Shown: positions 12,095-23,628 of the stretch, piece by piece
Layout: every line of letters starts with the position of its first letter
Position numbering within the stretch: the stretch's first letter is position 1
DNA from: Rhinopithecus roxellana
Lineage: Eukaryota > Chordata > Mammalia > Primates > Cercopithecidae
Direction: 5' to 3'
Length of the DNA stretch: 64,000 nt
Assembly: GCF_007565055.1 (NCBI RefSeq)
Contig: NC_044549.1
Location: 69,530,882 to 69,594,881, forward strand
Notes under the pieces: model-generated
What the model was told of the DNA's origin: nothing
The model's input: only the letters and a program-made list of their open reading frames with translations
Database searches by the model: none
Position numbers and translations under genes: made by a program

Positions 12095-12235
12095 TAAGAC
12101 AAACACTAGTATTCCTATTTATACGTGAGTAAAACCAGCCTCCAAAAAGAAAAAAAAATCGTTCCCAATTTCAGTCAAGTAGTAGGTGACAGAATCATTT
12201 TTCAAACCTGGGTCTATCTACAGCCAAACTACAGA
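12095..12235 (-). mobile_element. MIR SINE relic (minus strand)
   Basis: An inverted core with weak but ordered matches: TATTCCTATTTATACGTGAG, AGTCAAGTAGTAGGTGACAG, TTTCAAACCTGGGTCTATCT. Diverged. Confidence 0.55.
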
Positions 12236-12239
12236 AGAA

Positions 12240-13735
12240 GGCTTGCTGTCTCCCAGATGTCCCTGAGCTTCCTATTGGTTAGACAACACCTAAATTTCAA
12301 AAATGAACCAAGTGATTTTTTTGTTTTAGGAATAATTTAAAAGTTATTGCACAGAAATGTCATGAACTTCCCCCTCCCATCACTGCCAATTAATATACTA
12401 AAGAGCAATAGCTATGAAATTGGAACTTTGTTCTCAAATACTCTCCAGAACACAGAACAAGGCGGGGGGCGGGTGGGGGCAGATGATATTCTGAAGTTAA
12501 CTTTCCACTTAAGTCTCTGCTGCTCTCAATCTTGGTCAAAATGGGTTTCTTATAATTAAGAATCATGGTTTTCAGAGAAGACAAGTGGCAACTCAGTAGC
12601 TCAAAACTTACTGAAAAATGCCATGGCATATTGAAGTGCCACACACTTGAGCATTCACACCCATCTCTCCAATCCCAACGGCGTCGCTCAGTGAAGAGGG
12701 CAAGGAAGCCATCTATACAAGGACGCTTTAAGTAGGTGTTCTCATTCTTCAATGATAATTACTTGAGTTACCACCTTTTACCATTGCTATGAAGGAAAGG
12801 ATGTTTTATGAGAAGGAAGTGAGTTCTTTTCTTAACTCTAGGTAGGTGAAATCCCTTATATTTGTTCATCCAGTAGAAGTTATTGCTAAGATTGATGATC
12901 TTAATGTACAGACTGTAAGGAAGATCCAGTTTTCACCCTGAAAGCCTTGCTGCTTTACCACCTTAATAGATACATGATTATCTTCATACTGTCTCAGGCA
13001 AGAAAGGAGACTACAACCTACATGTTAGTTTTTAATTGTGCCTGATCTATCTACATTTTACAGGACTTCATTCTCAAAATACATGCTTATAACACTTATT
13101 TTTTCCTTTCATACTTAGTATTCATCAAAGAGAATTGCATTTTACTCTCCCAGAGCTAAAAAAGATGATCTAATTGAAAATATTAAAGAATGAGCCATTA
13201 AAGAGTTGTCTGAAAAAATGTAATGCATGCAGTTCATGCATGCACTAGTTCAATAAGTAGGCATTGAGCTGCTATAACCCACAGGGGGCATGTCCTAGAG
13301 ATCATGAGATCATGGTATTAAACACCTCTATAACCGAAATACTACTATACAACAATGTAGCAACATGGCTAGACATTTAGAGATTAAAAAAATAATTCCA
13401 GACCCATCAAACTGTTTTGTTGAAGGCAACAGGCAACAAAAGATGTCTCAACATTCAAATTTCAGAAAACATACTCCTCAAGTACCTTGATCTTACACAT
13501 TATTCGGAAGCAAAAACAGAACCAAAATTTAGAATCAAGAAGTCATCATATAAAAAACATGGCAAGCGTACCAACCTTTCAGTTTCTGTACTCTCTCTAT
13601 ACCTTTCTTCCTGTTAATAATATAGTATTCTTACCCCTAAAATAGCAACCTCACCTCCTCACAGGATTTTTTCTCCATTTTGTGGATCTACTGCATTATT
13701 TCCAACAGCATGCAAACATGGTCTATATCACCCAC
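12240..13735. other. Intervening sequence without recognised features
   Basis: No assigned family. A G-rich patch near 12462-12480 is the only compositional oddity. No gene is supported. Confidence 0.4.
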
Positions 13736-13736
13736 C

Positions 13737-13754
13737 AAAAAAAAAAAAAAAAAG
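13737..13754. repeat. (A)18 homopolymer
   Basis: A run of 18 A with no identifiable retrotransposon body upstream. Confidence 0.95.
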
Positions 13755-13844
13755 GTGTGCATATGTGGTGGTTGCAGGGGCGGGGGGATAGATTGCATTA
13801 TTGTTTTCAAGTATTCACTATTTCTTCATTTGTGCACATTACCA

Positions 13845-14110
13845 TAGGCAGTGAAGTGCCTTACAGAAGGAGTGTACTTCTCTACCCATTGACATTGGGC
13901 TTGGCCATGTCACTTGATGTGGTGAATGGAATGTGTGTAAATGTGTAGTATGGCAAATTCAAGCTGAAGATTTGAGACATTGCATGGCATGGTTCTGTCT
14001 CTTGCTTCTCTCTTCTATCAAAAGGATGTGCCCCAGACTGGGGGAACTCTGTCAGCTTGTGTCCAGACATAAGACACATGGTACAGGGCATAGCTGACCT
14101 CTATCTAGCT
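13845..14110 (+). mobile_element. MLT1-type LTR fragment (ERVL-MaLR)
   Basis: The run GGGCTTGGCCATGTCACTTG, GAATGGAATGTGTGTAAATG, TTGCATGGCATGGTTCTGTC and GATGTGCCCCAGACTGG follows the 5' half of an MLT1 LTR (the 'caatggaatgtgag' landmark and the 'ttgcttctctc...' U3/R part). It is truncated at its 3' side. Confidence 0.65.
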
Positions 14111-14159
14111 ACTGACATGGAATGTGATCAAGAAACAAACCCATTTTGTTTGAAGCTTT

Positions 14160-14865
14160 TAGTTGGTTTTTGTCACTGCAGTATAATCCCATATAGCTCT
14201 ATATATCCATGTTTCTCTGCTCTCTAAGTGGCTGTCTCTACTTCTTCTCCTTCTATTCTCCCTCAATCCTCTAAAACCAGGCTTCTTTCCCACCACACTA
14301 CTCCTTCCCTTTCCACTGAAACCTCTCTTAAGAGGGTGTCTTCCATATTTCCAACTCAAATGATCATCTCTATCTTCATCTCTTTTGACCTCTCAGCAGT
14401 ATTTATCATTGTTGTCCACTCCCTCCTTCTTAAAATATTCCCTTCTCTTGATTTCTCACGATTTGCCTTCCATCTCACTGACCATTACTTCTCAGTCACT
14501 TTCGCTAGTTCTCTCTCCTGTTTCAGTCATTGAAGTGTGACTATACCAAGCTTTCCTTTAGTCTTCTTTTCTGTCCCTACATTCTTCAAGCTCTACATTC
14601 ATCCTCATCTAGACTTCTGTTTTAAAAATAATATGTATAACAAGGACTCTCTAGCCCTGACCTCTTAATTCAGCCCCAAACTTATCTGTTCAGCTAACTG
14701 CTTGACATCCTTATCTATGTGTCTATAGGCACTTCAGTCGGAACTTGGCCAAAATATGATTGTTGATTTTTCCTGTGTAGATCTGTCCCTCCCACAATCT
14801 TCCCCATCTCAGCAAGTGGCATCACTACGTACATAGTTGATTAAGCCAAGGACTGAAATCAGGGT
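14160..14865 (+). pseudogene. L2 LINE fragment with reverse-transcriptase remnant
   Basis: The plus-strand frame at 14228-14533 contains DLSAVFIIVVHSLLLKIFPS, a decayed form of the CR1/L2-clade reverse-transcriptase block (DLSAAFDTVDHSLLL). The aspartates of that block are partly replaced and the frame stops at 14531. Later bases (TTCCCCATCTCAGCAAGTGG and GTTGATTAAGCCAAGGACTG) match the downstream L2 ORF2 region, with the catalytic YADD part deleted or unrecognisable. L2 became inactive before primates arose; this copy cannot encode enzyme. The homology call rests on motif order and spacing. Confidence 0.8.
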
Positions 14866-15084
14866 GATGGGGTTACAAGCCAAAAATTATCAAAGATTAA
14901 CAACCAATCGCCAAAAACTAGGAAAGAGGCATGGAACAAGTTCTTCCCCACAGCCTTCAGAAGTAAGCAACCCTATTGATGCCTTTATCCTCTGGCCTCC
15001 AGAACTAAGGAAGAACAAATTTCTGTTGTTTAAATCACCTAGTTTGTGGTACTTTTTTTTGGCAGCCCTGGAAATCTAATACAA
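14866..15084 (+). mobile_element. MLT1 LTR 3' end
   Basis: GGCATGGAACAAGTTCTTCC, TATCCTCTGGCCTCCAGAAC, AAATTTCTGTTGTTTAAATC, CACCTAGTTTGTGGTACTTT and terminal TCTAATACA are the 3' third of an MLT1 LTR (type A/B). The matching 5' half of an MLT1 sits at 13845-14110 with L2 between them. They could be one LTR split by rearrangement or two separate fragments. Confidence 0.75.
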
Positions 15085-17645
15085 GCCCCTGTTCTGCCAA
15101 GTTGATAGGAGGTTGAGTTTCAACCCTTAGGGGTGTTTCCACCCTTCCCTCATCATGCTCTGGAGATGTCTTTAGACTCCAGTCTAAAAACCAGGCCAAG
15201 CCAGGGGGCTGACCCTAGGGAAGCGAGCCTAGAAAAAAGGGTCACCTTTGACCAGCTTACCTAGGGATCCCAGTCTGGACACACCACCATTCTCTTTCCA
15301 GAGTGCTACCTGGCATGCTGCCAAGCTTTATGGTGCTGGTCTCCAATACACTTGGCGCCTATCATGTCATTCTCTGCCCCACATCTACTTTAGGGAATTT
15401 CTCATCTCTTTCCCTCTTCTGCCTCCCCTTCCTCAATAACAGTCACAAAAGGCAACCAGAAAATTTATTTTCAAGCAGCTTCTACTTTAAGTTTGATAAA
15501 TGCCCTTGACACAAAGAACACAAAAGATCTGGCTACCTTCGGGAAAAAAGAGGCCAAGATTTGTGAATATCACATATACAGTGATTCTCATTCTTCCTGT
15601 CTGATTCTTTTCTTTCTCATTCTTTCTGTCATTCTGGTTATTTCACATCAGCCAAAATAAAACAAACAAATTTCTTAAGAACTTATTTTGTCGAAGCAAG
15701 GATGTCTATCTAGGTGAGACTTACCTGGTAACAACTTCATGATACACAGTGAATACTTGAAAACAATAATGCAATCATGTACCAAGACCATCACCCTGTG
15801 ATGTGCTCATAACCAGGATCTGTCTCATAATCAGCAAAGCAACCTAGCCACAATGCAGAAAAATCTTCAAAGGATTCAACAAGCTGCAGAGCAGAAAGAG
15901 TTCAAGTTGTTTCTAGAGATCCAGTCACTTCTTCCATCACCACCCATGCTGTTTCTTCCTCCTCACAGCCTTGTTTTTGAAATTTTAGCCAATTTTGAAA
16001 TTTTAACCAATTAAAAGAGGCCAAATACCAAGCCCTACATTAGTAAGCTCTCTCTACTGTTTGGAGTCTCTGCTCACAGGAACTCCCTATTTACTGTACA
16101 TTTCAAATCCCCTCTGTTTCAGGAAATAAATTTGGTGTCTGATGGTACACTCATTATAGTGTTGTTTCTGAGAATAAGGTCCTCCAGGGTAATTAAATAA
16201 GAGCTGGGGAGTTTTCTTATGAAACAAACAGCTCACTGCTGCTTCTGCTGATAAATAACAATTTTCTCAATAACATGATGTTGTAGGGATGCTGCAAGTT
16301 GGGTCCTTGTTATGCTCATCAGTGAGCTCCTGAATGTGTCTAGATTTCCCCTCTTCACATAGGTACATGGCATTAGAGATTACAAAGAAAGGGAAGATGT
16401 ATGTATTGTTCTTCTCATAAAGAAAAAAAAATCTATTGGATGGGAGCTTAATGTATGTTTCTTGGTAGTATCACTAGTAGATGCACTATAATGACCAAGA
16501 AGGAGGTGGCCAGTTGTATTTTATGGTTCTCCTTTCCAATTCTAATAAGGAAACATGTAATACTTACAAAGTATATATTGCATTGTTTCACTGGAAGGTA
16601 TTTATGAATGGATAAACTGGGTAATGAAAATTACTGGAAACGAATATTTTCCCACACAAACTTTTTATATTAGGTATATGTAACTGCCTCATTTTGCAGC
16701 AATGAGCTGCAGGAAATTTGAATACTATTCCTACTGTGCAGAAATAAAAGGAGGAATAAATTCTGATGATTCTATAATAGCTGGAGCTGAAAAGTCACAG
16801 CATTTTCCACTTAAGAGGTCCACATATTAGATCCAAACTGCTCAAGAAGTTTTAAGGTTTTCAAAATTTGTCATCCTCAGAGTTAAGATGAAATTCAACT
16901 TCTCTTGGTTTGGAGGTAGTCAGTTAAGGTAACATATCACTGGAAGAATTGGGATTCATGATTTCTAAAGAAGTATTAAAGGCTCTAAAGAGCTTTTAAA
17001 TTAAAATATCAATAATTATAAAAGGAGTTTTTAATCATCAAGTCCTCTCCAAGATATAAAAAACACATTATGGAATCATGAATTTTCATAGTCAACTAAA
17101 GATATATTCTGAGATGTTTTCTTCTCTATGGTTGAAGCTTTACACTTAACAAACCAATTAGAATACAAGAAAATACTGAGCTTTTCTGACAACATCAGGA
17201 ACATTAACAATAAATGTGGATTTCACTTCAGACTATTCTCTTCAAAATAATGGTTTCAGTTATTTGAGACTGTTTGCTACATGAACATAGACTATATTTA
17301 CTGCACAGCAATTATCCATAATTAAGCTTTAACTTTTCATATGCCTAGATATGAGTCCATTTTCAGTGATATTGATAAGATCTATGATGCATCACTACTT
17401 TTGGAAAATGTTGCTGATTCTAAAGATATTAGCACTGCATGCTATCTTTGAAATGATGCAGCACTGAGCGGTACTAATGTAGCTTAACTGTTGGTGAAAT
17501 TGCCAAAGTATTAGCATGTCTGATGATTCCCTCTATCTCTCAAGTTAATATCCTGCAGAGAGCAGAGCTCATGATCTTCTGTACTAGAGAGACACAATGT
17601 CATCCAGAGGGCAAAAACCAGCTTATAAATCCTTATAAATCCTTC
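15085..17645. other. 2.5-kb repeat-poor block with an 18-bp tandem duplication
   Basis: No recognisable gene. An imperfect 18-bp unit occurs twice in tandem at 15975-15992 and 15993-16010 (TTTTGAAATTTTAGCCAA, then the same with one G-to-A change). The rest is AT-rich unique sequence. Confidence 0.45.
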
Positions 17646-17649
17646 CTTC

Positions 17650-17765
17650 CTTCCCCATTCTACAGATGTGTAAATTGAGGCTCAAAACTATTAAGTCATT
17701 TCCTGTAGTCACTAATAAGTGGCAGAACCAGGATAAGAATTGAGGTTTGTCTTTCAATGAAAGTA
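17650..17765 (-). mobile_element. MIR SINE relic (minus strand)
   Basis: Inverted core: CATTCTACAGATGTGTAAAT, TTGAGGCTCAAAACTATTAA, AAGTGGCAGAACCAGGATAA, GAATTGAGG. Clear order of landmarks. Confidence 0.75.
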
Positions 17766-18029
17766 TTAAACTATTGCTATTAGACTACTGCAAGCCTCCC
17801 TCTGTATTTCATGTCATTTTACGCAATGCTGCAGATGCAGTGGTAATACATATGAGAGGTAAAATTGTAAAGAAGCACATTCATCCTTTCTGTGTCCCCA
17901 GGCCACTTTCAGATTCTGCTAGCCTTGATACTTACCTTCCTTTTTGTCTACTTCTCTAGTGAATTCTAAGAAATAATATGACACCTGTCATTTATGAAGG
18001 AGCATGCATTTCCATCAATAATCCAGATT

Positions 18030-18205
18030 TTTGAGCTGCAAAGGATGATAGAAACCATTTCTGAATCCAGTCATTTTACAGATGTGGAGACCAAGCCACA
18101 GAAAGGTTAAGGGTCTTAGCTGAGTTCACAGAGCCAATGATGTACTTACAGAACAGAAGAAAGAATTCTGTTTCCTGACTCCCAACTCACAGTTCTATTC
18201 ATTAT
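18030..18205 (-). mobile_element. MIR-family SINE relic (minus strand)
   Basis: GATGATAGAAACCATTTCTG, CATTTTACAGATGTGGAGAC, ACAGAAAGGTTAAGGGTCTT and CCTGACTCCCAACTCACAGT follow the inverted MIR-type core plus a flanking 'ctgactccca' segment. Subfamily not assigned. Confidence 0.65.
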
Positions 18206-19184
18206 ATCCTCACAAAGGTTTTTTTCCTTTTTTTTTTTAATTTCAGAGGAATATTCTGACCTCAAAGAAATTTTACACATCAAAGAGTAAAGAGAAAACA
18301 TACTGAAAAACAGAAGCCCTGCCTGAACCCCTTAAACCATATTTGTTGGTGCCTGCCTACTCTCTTCTTATGTAAGACCAGTTCTGCTAAAGAAAGCCAC
18401 TGGTGAGCATAGTGAGTACCTATCTCACCTGACAGTAGTATGCAGAATATCCTCCCTTCCAGACCTGCTTCCATTTAAAACAGCAAGCATTGCTTCTCTC
18501 TGTCCTTCTCCCCCACGGGAATCAATGCAATCATTGTGTTAAGGCCCCATGGGAAGCCACCACTGTGTTAAAAATAAAAAAAAAAAACAATAAAATTTCA
18601 AATTGATCATTTCTAGTTACTAAAAGAAGAAAATAATAGACTTTCCCTTCCTGATTATGTTCATTACCATAGATTTCAATTTGTCTCAAATTACAAGGAA
18701 AAGTAGATTGAAATCTATAGCTGGATCCCCAGGTGTAACATTTCATTTTTTAAAATCAATATGAAATGGAAGCCATTTTGCAGTAAGTATTTTTGGCTCC
18801 AGCTCTAAAGTACTAAGGCTATCATGATGCATTTAGTCATCCAGATAGTTGAACATATTCAGCCTATACTTGTTTTCACTCTCAATCTTTCTGTCCTGCA
18901 TAAACATGAGGCTTTGAATGTCAGTGGTTTTTGAGAGCTTCTTCCCTGTCAAAATAGCTGTGTATAGTTTGCTTGGGCTGGGTATTTTTGGTGTTTTTCT
19001 GTGTCTGTATCTATAAGCACCAATCAAGGTGGAGGATGAGGGAGATCATCTGGACACTTACGGAAAAAGATGGCTAGAAAACAGGGAAGTTTCAAGGGCC
19101 TGACTATTCAGATTGACCAGCCTCATCACTTTAGTTTTATGTTGTAAGTGTTCAGTTTCTGAAACAATATATAGTGTTATATGA

Positions 19185-19345
19185 AAGTCAGAGCTAGAAG
19201 GAACCAAGTAAACAGCTAATTCAACTTCCTCATTTTACAAATGACACCTCTAAGGCTGACAGAAAGGAAGCAATTTGGCCTATATCATAACCTAACTTGC
19301 AGAGCTGAGACTCAGAACTATAAGACTTTCTAACACTGATATTTT
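19185..19345 (-). mobile_element. MIR-family SINE relic (minus strand)
   Basis: AGAGCTAGAAGGAACCAAGT, CTTCCTCATTTTACAAATGA and GCAGAGCTGAGACTCAGAAC have the same layout as the relic at 18030-18205. The two share ancestry at family level. Confidence 0.6.
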
Positions 19346-19349
19346 AGTT

Positions 19350-19890
19350 TGGATTTCCCCAAAAGTAGAGTCTGAGAAAAGGGGTTGGGTGCAGGTGGTT
19401 TATTTTAGAAGTAATCATAAGAAATGGGAGCAATAAAGCAGGAAGATGAGGCCAGAAAGAAGAGAAAAGTAAATGCAACATTGATTTGGTTATAAATATG
19501 GGAAACTAGGGCCCAATTCCACTATGGACCCACTAGAGCCATACACCACATATATCAGCAATGTGCCTTCACAGGATGGAAGCCCACAACACTTAACCAC
19601 TCATTCCAGTAGAGGGTTGTTCCCACAGGCCTTAACTTCCCCAAGTTTTCAGGCTATGACTAAGCAAGCCTCGTGACTTTAGAAAATGCCTAAGGACAGA
19701 AAAGCAGAGAGACAGTTGAGTACTTGAGTTAGGGAACTTTAAGCAACTCTCCATCACAGCTGCAGCTGAAAACAGGTGGAACAAGAGGTTGTGTCATAGG
19801 CCACAAAGAATCCACTACAAGTGGTTTTTAAACTATGTTGCCTACAACTTTGGGGTTCTGCAAAGAGGCTCCAGGGGGGCTGAGAAAGGA
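19350..19890. mobile_element. Unclassified old interspersed repeat (probable LTR-like)
   Basis: TTAGTTTGGATTTCCCCAAA followed by a GCAGGTGGTTTATTTTAGAAG segment has the look of an old medium-reiteration repeat abutting the HERV-L relic. I cannot name the family. Confidence 0.3.
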
Positions 19891-19895
19891 CCTAG

Positions 19896-20368
19896 TGTAT
19901 TAGGGTTCTCAAGAGAAACAAAACCAATAAGATATTTATATATATATATGAGAGGCTTATTACGGGAATTGTCTCATGCAACTATGGAGGTTGAGAAGTC
20001 CCACGATAAGTTGTCTGCAACCTGGAGAACCAGGAAACAGTGTGAGAACCTCGGGCGGGGACAGAGGCTGCTGGTGTTGGAGTCTGAAGACCCAAGAACC
20101 TGGAGATCTGAAGTCCAAGGGCAGGAGAAATATAGCTATCCCAGCTCCAGAAAAGATAGTGAACTTGCCTTTCCTCTACCTTTTTGTTCTATCCTGGCCC
20201 TTGATTGGATAATGTCTACCCACATTAACGAGGGGGAACTTCTTTACTCAATCTACCTGTTCAAATAGTAATATTTTCTGGTAACACACACATCCAGAAA
20301 TAATGCTTAATCAGATATCTAGGCATCATATGGCCCAGTCAACTTGATGGATAAAATTAACAATCACA
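19896..20368 (-). mobile_element. MLT2B-type LTR (HERV-L group), 3' LTR of a relic provirus
   Basis: Read on the minus strand the segment starts TGTGATTGTTAATTTTATCC and ends GAGAACCCTAATACA. Plus-strand landmarks include TGTATTAGGGTTCTCAAGAG, TGAGAAGTCCCACGATAAG, ACCTGGAGAACCAGGAAAC and TTTGTTCTATCCTGGCCCTT, matching the MLT2B/C LTR. Immediately upstream in element orientation (plus-strand 20371-20380, TCCCTCCCTT) lies a purine tract on the minus strand at the place a polypurine tract should occupy. This identifies it as the 3' LTR joined to internal sequence rather than a solo LTR. The 159-codon plus-strand frame across it is antisense and meaningless. Confidence 0.82.
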
Positions 20369-21075
20369 AATCCCTCCCTTGTCAAGCTGGTACTCATATG
20401 TATCTCCTTACACCATACTTATTCTCCAATTAAAGATAACAACAAGATCCTAATTCCACCTAGCAGGATGTAACTATCCTGCAAACAAACAAAAATGAAC
20501 AAATCCCTTCCCAGAGGATATAAAGTCCATGAATGATGTTTACTCTTCTCCTGATATCCCATAACTTAAATACTATGAAGAAAATTAACAATACCTAATA
20601 CAGATACTAAACTGTATTAGGTATTGTTATAGTTATACATACTTACATAAGTCAGTAAAGGGAAGAAAACAAAGGTATTTCCTTCATATGTGTATATATA
20701 CACACAAATTCACTTATAACAAAAATATTCACAATGATTATAGTCCTTGTTTTTCTAACTGGTCATGTGGTTGTAGCTGGTATTTGTAACTACCTTCTTC
20801 TACTACCAATTCTGTGTTTCCTTTGCCTTCAGTAAACATCTCATCCAGTCTTGGCTCTTTACCTAGCAACGTGACCCAAACCATCATTCCTGACGGGTCT
20901 AGGCCATTTGTAGTCCTGCCTGGATTGAGTTGTACTTTTCCACTGACCTTAATTAAAGGGTATGGTAATACTAAGATATGCCCTATGGAATATCCTGTAT
21001 TCTAGACATATGCTTCTTTACCTCCATTATGGAGCGGTTATCCAATTTCCCTTTGATAGCCTGGATCAATCATCC
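20369..21075 (-). pseudogene. HERV-L internal remnant (non-coding)
   Basis: This lies between the 3' LTR and a fragment of a second LTR end. It begins with the probable polypurine tract (20371-20380). A region around 20770-21050 resembles the 3' internal part of ERVL elements. No reading frame of length survives; gag and pol regions are absent, so the provirus is heavily deleted. It contains a perfect 18-bp hairpin at 20586-20629. I can support the assignment by position and the purine tract more firmly than by sequence recall. Confidence 0.55.
20586..20629. repeat. Perfect 18-bp inverted repeat, 8-nt loop
   Basis: Left arm TAACAATACCTAATACAG (20586-20603), loop ATACTAAA, right arm CTGTATTAGGTATTGTTA (20612-20629). 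All 18 pairs are Watson-Crick. It lies inside the HERV-L remnant. Confidence 0.95.
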
Positions 21076-21162
21076 TCATAGACACACCCAGAAATAATAT
21101 TTCATCAGCTATCTGCGTATCTTTTAACCTAGTAACATTGTCATATAAAATTAACCATCACA
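21076..21162 (-). mobile_element. Truncated second MLT2-type LTR end
   Basis: The plus strand reads AGACACACCCAGAAATAATA, then a degraded stretch, and ends AAAATTAACCATCACA. This is the inverted first ~85 bp of an MLT2 LTR. The same layout ends the 3' LTR at 20340-20368. It is therefore the outer edge of the 5' LTR, the rest of which is deleted. Confidence 0.7.
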
Positions 21163-21329
21163 CCCCGGAAGAGCCACATGGTAGGATTTTAGAACTTCTA
21201 CTTCTTCCTCATTCAGGGTAGACCTACATTTATCTGTTTTATATGTTAGAGGTGCTCTTTCAGATATCATTTGTAGGGGGATGGGGGCTTACTTGTGTAT
21301 TAGTCATGATTCTTTAGTTTTAAGTGCAC

Positions 21330-21674
21330 AAACCAAATTGAACTAGTTTGAGCAAAGAAAAAATTTCACATAACTGAGAAATCAAGAGCTAATTGGGGAC
21401 TTCAGGCACAATGGGATTAAGGGTTCACACAAAGTTGTCTGGGCTTTCTCTTATCTATGTGTCAGTCTTATTCTGTCCTACTCCAGGGGCACTTTTTCTG
21501 CAAAGAGACAGAAAGTGGCTGTCAATAGCTCCAGGTTATATCACACTAGCTTAGCAATGCCATCAGAAAATGAGAGCTTCTTCCTTCTAGGGTTTATATA
21601 ATCATAGCAAATGACTCAAATATCCTGCTTAGTTTATCTAACCACCCCCATGAACCAACTGCCATTAGCTTGGA
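21330..21674. mobile_element. Unassigned medium-reiteration repeat, first part
   Basis: Segments such as TTTCACATAACTGAGAAATC, AGCTCCAGGTTATATCACAC, and CTTAGCAATGCCATCAG resemble the repeat at 54865-55400 (AGCTTAGCAACCCTAACGAA and neighbouring words). The element is interrupted by MER5A and resumes at 21853. The family name is not recalled with certainty. Confidence 0.5.
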
Positions 21675-21852
21675 CAGCTATTCTAAAACTTTAGCATGCA
21701 TCAGTATCACCTCAAAGACTTGTTAAAAAATGCTCACTGTGCCCTACTCCCAGAATTTCTTATTTGGTAGGTCTGGGATAGCTCCTCAAAATACATGCTT
21801 TTCTGGTGATATTCAAACTGCTGCTCCAGTGACCACACTTTGTGTACCACTG
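21675..21852 (+). mobile_element. MER5A (hAT-Charlie MITE)
   Basis: It starts CAGCTATTCTAAAACTTTAG and ends GACCACACTTTGTGTACCACTG, matching the MER5A terminal inverted repeats (CAGTGGTTCTCAAACTTTAG at one end, its inverse at the other). The internal CATCAGTATCACCTC and GGTAGGTCTGGGATAG match the ~189-bp non-autonomous consensus. It is nested in the older repeat on both sides. Confidence 0.9.
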
Positions 21853-21995
21853 GCTATAGGGATGAAGTACTCATAATCAAATCAAGTCACAGGGCCAGGA
21901 CAGACTCTAAGGGGGTGGAGTGTGTTTTGGGGGAATAGATTCCATTTCCTAATGGGAAAATTGGCAAATAATCTGTGGCCATCTTTAATCTACTA
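21853..21995. mobile_element. Unassigned medium-reiteration repeat, second part
   Basis: The repeat interrupted by MER5A continues: GATGAAGTACTCATAATCAA, CAAGTCACAGGGCCAGGACA, GGGGGTGGAGTGTGTTTTGG. Confidence 0.5.
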
Positions 21996-22084
21996 CAGGA
22001 GACATGGTGAAAAGGACCAACATAAGTGTAATTGCCTCCTAGAAGGGAAGGGAAAAGAGAACAAAGTTCTCATCATCCTTCAAT

Positions 22085-23328
22085 ATGTGAAGAGATGATG
22101 GCTGAGAATTTTTCAGAAACTACAGAACACCTTAACCCATATATTCAAGAAGTACTACAGATTCCCAGAACAATCAATACATGAAAAACTCATCTAGGCA
22201 CATCTTGGCAAAACTAATTTTAAGAAAGCAAGGGAAAAATCTTAAGCCATGCTAAAGAAAGATGACATTATTTTCAGAGAAACAACAATAACATTAACAG
22301 ATTACTTCTCAAAATAAGTAATAGGATCCAAGAAAAACTAGGATGACATATTTGACGTGCTACAATAAAGAAACTTACAACATAGAATTTCATTCAGAGC
22401 AAATTACTCTTCAAATATTAAAGCAACTTTAAAACATTTTAGATAACGAAAAAATATGGGGGATGGAGATAAATGTGTGTTCAGAAGAAAATGTTTAGCC
22501 TTACAATTCATTTATTTGAAAAGAAGAATGTCTGAACATTAATGATTTAAGATTTATCTCAAGAAATTAGAAAAACAGCCAATAAAACCCAAAGAATGTA
22601 TGAGGAAGGCAACAATAAAGGTAAGAGCAAATATTAATGGAATAAAATAATTCAATAGAAAAATCAATAGCACCAAATAATGGTTCTTTATAACAATGAA
22701 TAACTTTGATAAGCACCTAACAAAGCTGATTAAGAAAAAAGTGATGGCACGAATTTTAAACATCAATAATTAAAAAGGGAACATCACTAAAGATATTATA
22801 GATGTTAAAAAGATAACAGGAACATATTAGGAACAACTCTATGACAATAAATTTGAACGTTTACATGAAATAGACTAATTTCTAGAATGATGAAACCTAT
22901 AAAAATCAACACAAAAAGAAACAAAAACTCTAGATAATTCCCTATTTGTCCAATAATTGAATCCATAGTTTATAAAGCTTCCCACAAGAAAATATCTAGG
23001 CTCATGTTGGCCTTTCTGTTGAAATTTTATAAACATTTAATGATGAAACTATACTAACTTTACACAAATCTTTGTAGATTTTAGAAAAAGAGAGAAAAAA
23101 TACAAACTCATTTTATCAGAACAACATAACATTGTCCCAAAATCTGACCAAAAAAATTACAAGAAAGGGAAATTACTAGTCAATCTCTGTCAAGAACATA
23201 GATGTATGTCTATTAGGAAAATATTAAGAAATCGAATCCAGCAATTCACAAAAAGTCTAATGCATCATGACCCAATTGAGTTTCTTCTAGAAATGCAAGA
23301 TTGGTTTAACTATCAAGATATTAATCCA
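22085..23328 (+). pseudogene. Old L1M copy 1: ORF1 C-terminal and ORF2 remnant
   Basis: Decayed L1 sequence in sense orientation. 22085-22460 resembles the ORF1 3' part. From about 22550 the A-rich ORF2 pattern is recognisable (AAGAAATTAGAAAAACAGCC). At 23206-23330 a frame reads NRIQQFTKSLMHHDPIEFLL followed by EMQDWFNYQD, equivalent to the L1 reverse-transcriptase palm segment ([20 protein letters not shown]...MQGWFN). The copy is full of stops and indels, with a large deletion between ORF1 and mid-ORF2. It is interrupted by an Alu at 23329. Confidence 0.75.
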
Positions 23329-23622
23329 GGGCCAGTCATGATGCTTCATGTGTATAATCCCAGAACTTTGAGAGGCCAAGGTGGGACGATCACTTAAGGT
23401 CAGGAGTTTGAGATCAGCCTCGGCAACATAGCAAGACCTCATCTCTACAAAAATTTTTTAAAAGATCAACCATGTGTGGTGGTACATGCCTGTAGTCCCA
23501 GCTATTCAGAAAGCTGAGGCAGGAGGATAGCTTGAGTCCAGGAGTTTGAGACCGCAGTGAGCTATGGTCATGACACTGCACTCCAGTCTGGGCAACACAG
23601 TGAGATCCTGTCTCTTTAAAAA
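23329..23622 (+). mobile_element. AluJ-class SINE inserted in L1M
   Basis: A dimeric Alu in sense orientation, GGGCCAGTCATGATGCTTCA to a short A tail, with many substitutions, the linker AAAAATTTTTTAAAAG and a J-like right monomer (CAGTGAGCTATGGTCATGAC). It is flanked by AATCCA at 23323-23328 and 23623-23628, a short residual target-site duplication. L1 ORF2 sequence resumes afterwards. Confidence 0.92.
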
Positions 23623-23628
23623 AATCCA

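Noticed and set aside
16050..16150. Possible LTR 3' end (AATAAATTTGGTGTCTGATG near 16125)
   Set aside because: An AATAAA with a following T/G-rich run is too little to call an LTR; no terminal dinucleotide or family words were found.
19789..20268. 159-codon plus-strand frame
   Set aside because: It runs antisense across an MLT2B-type LTR and flanking repeat; its composition is dictated by the LTR, so it is not a gene.
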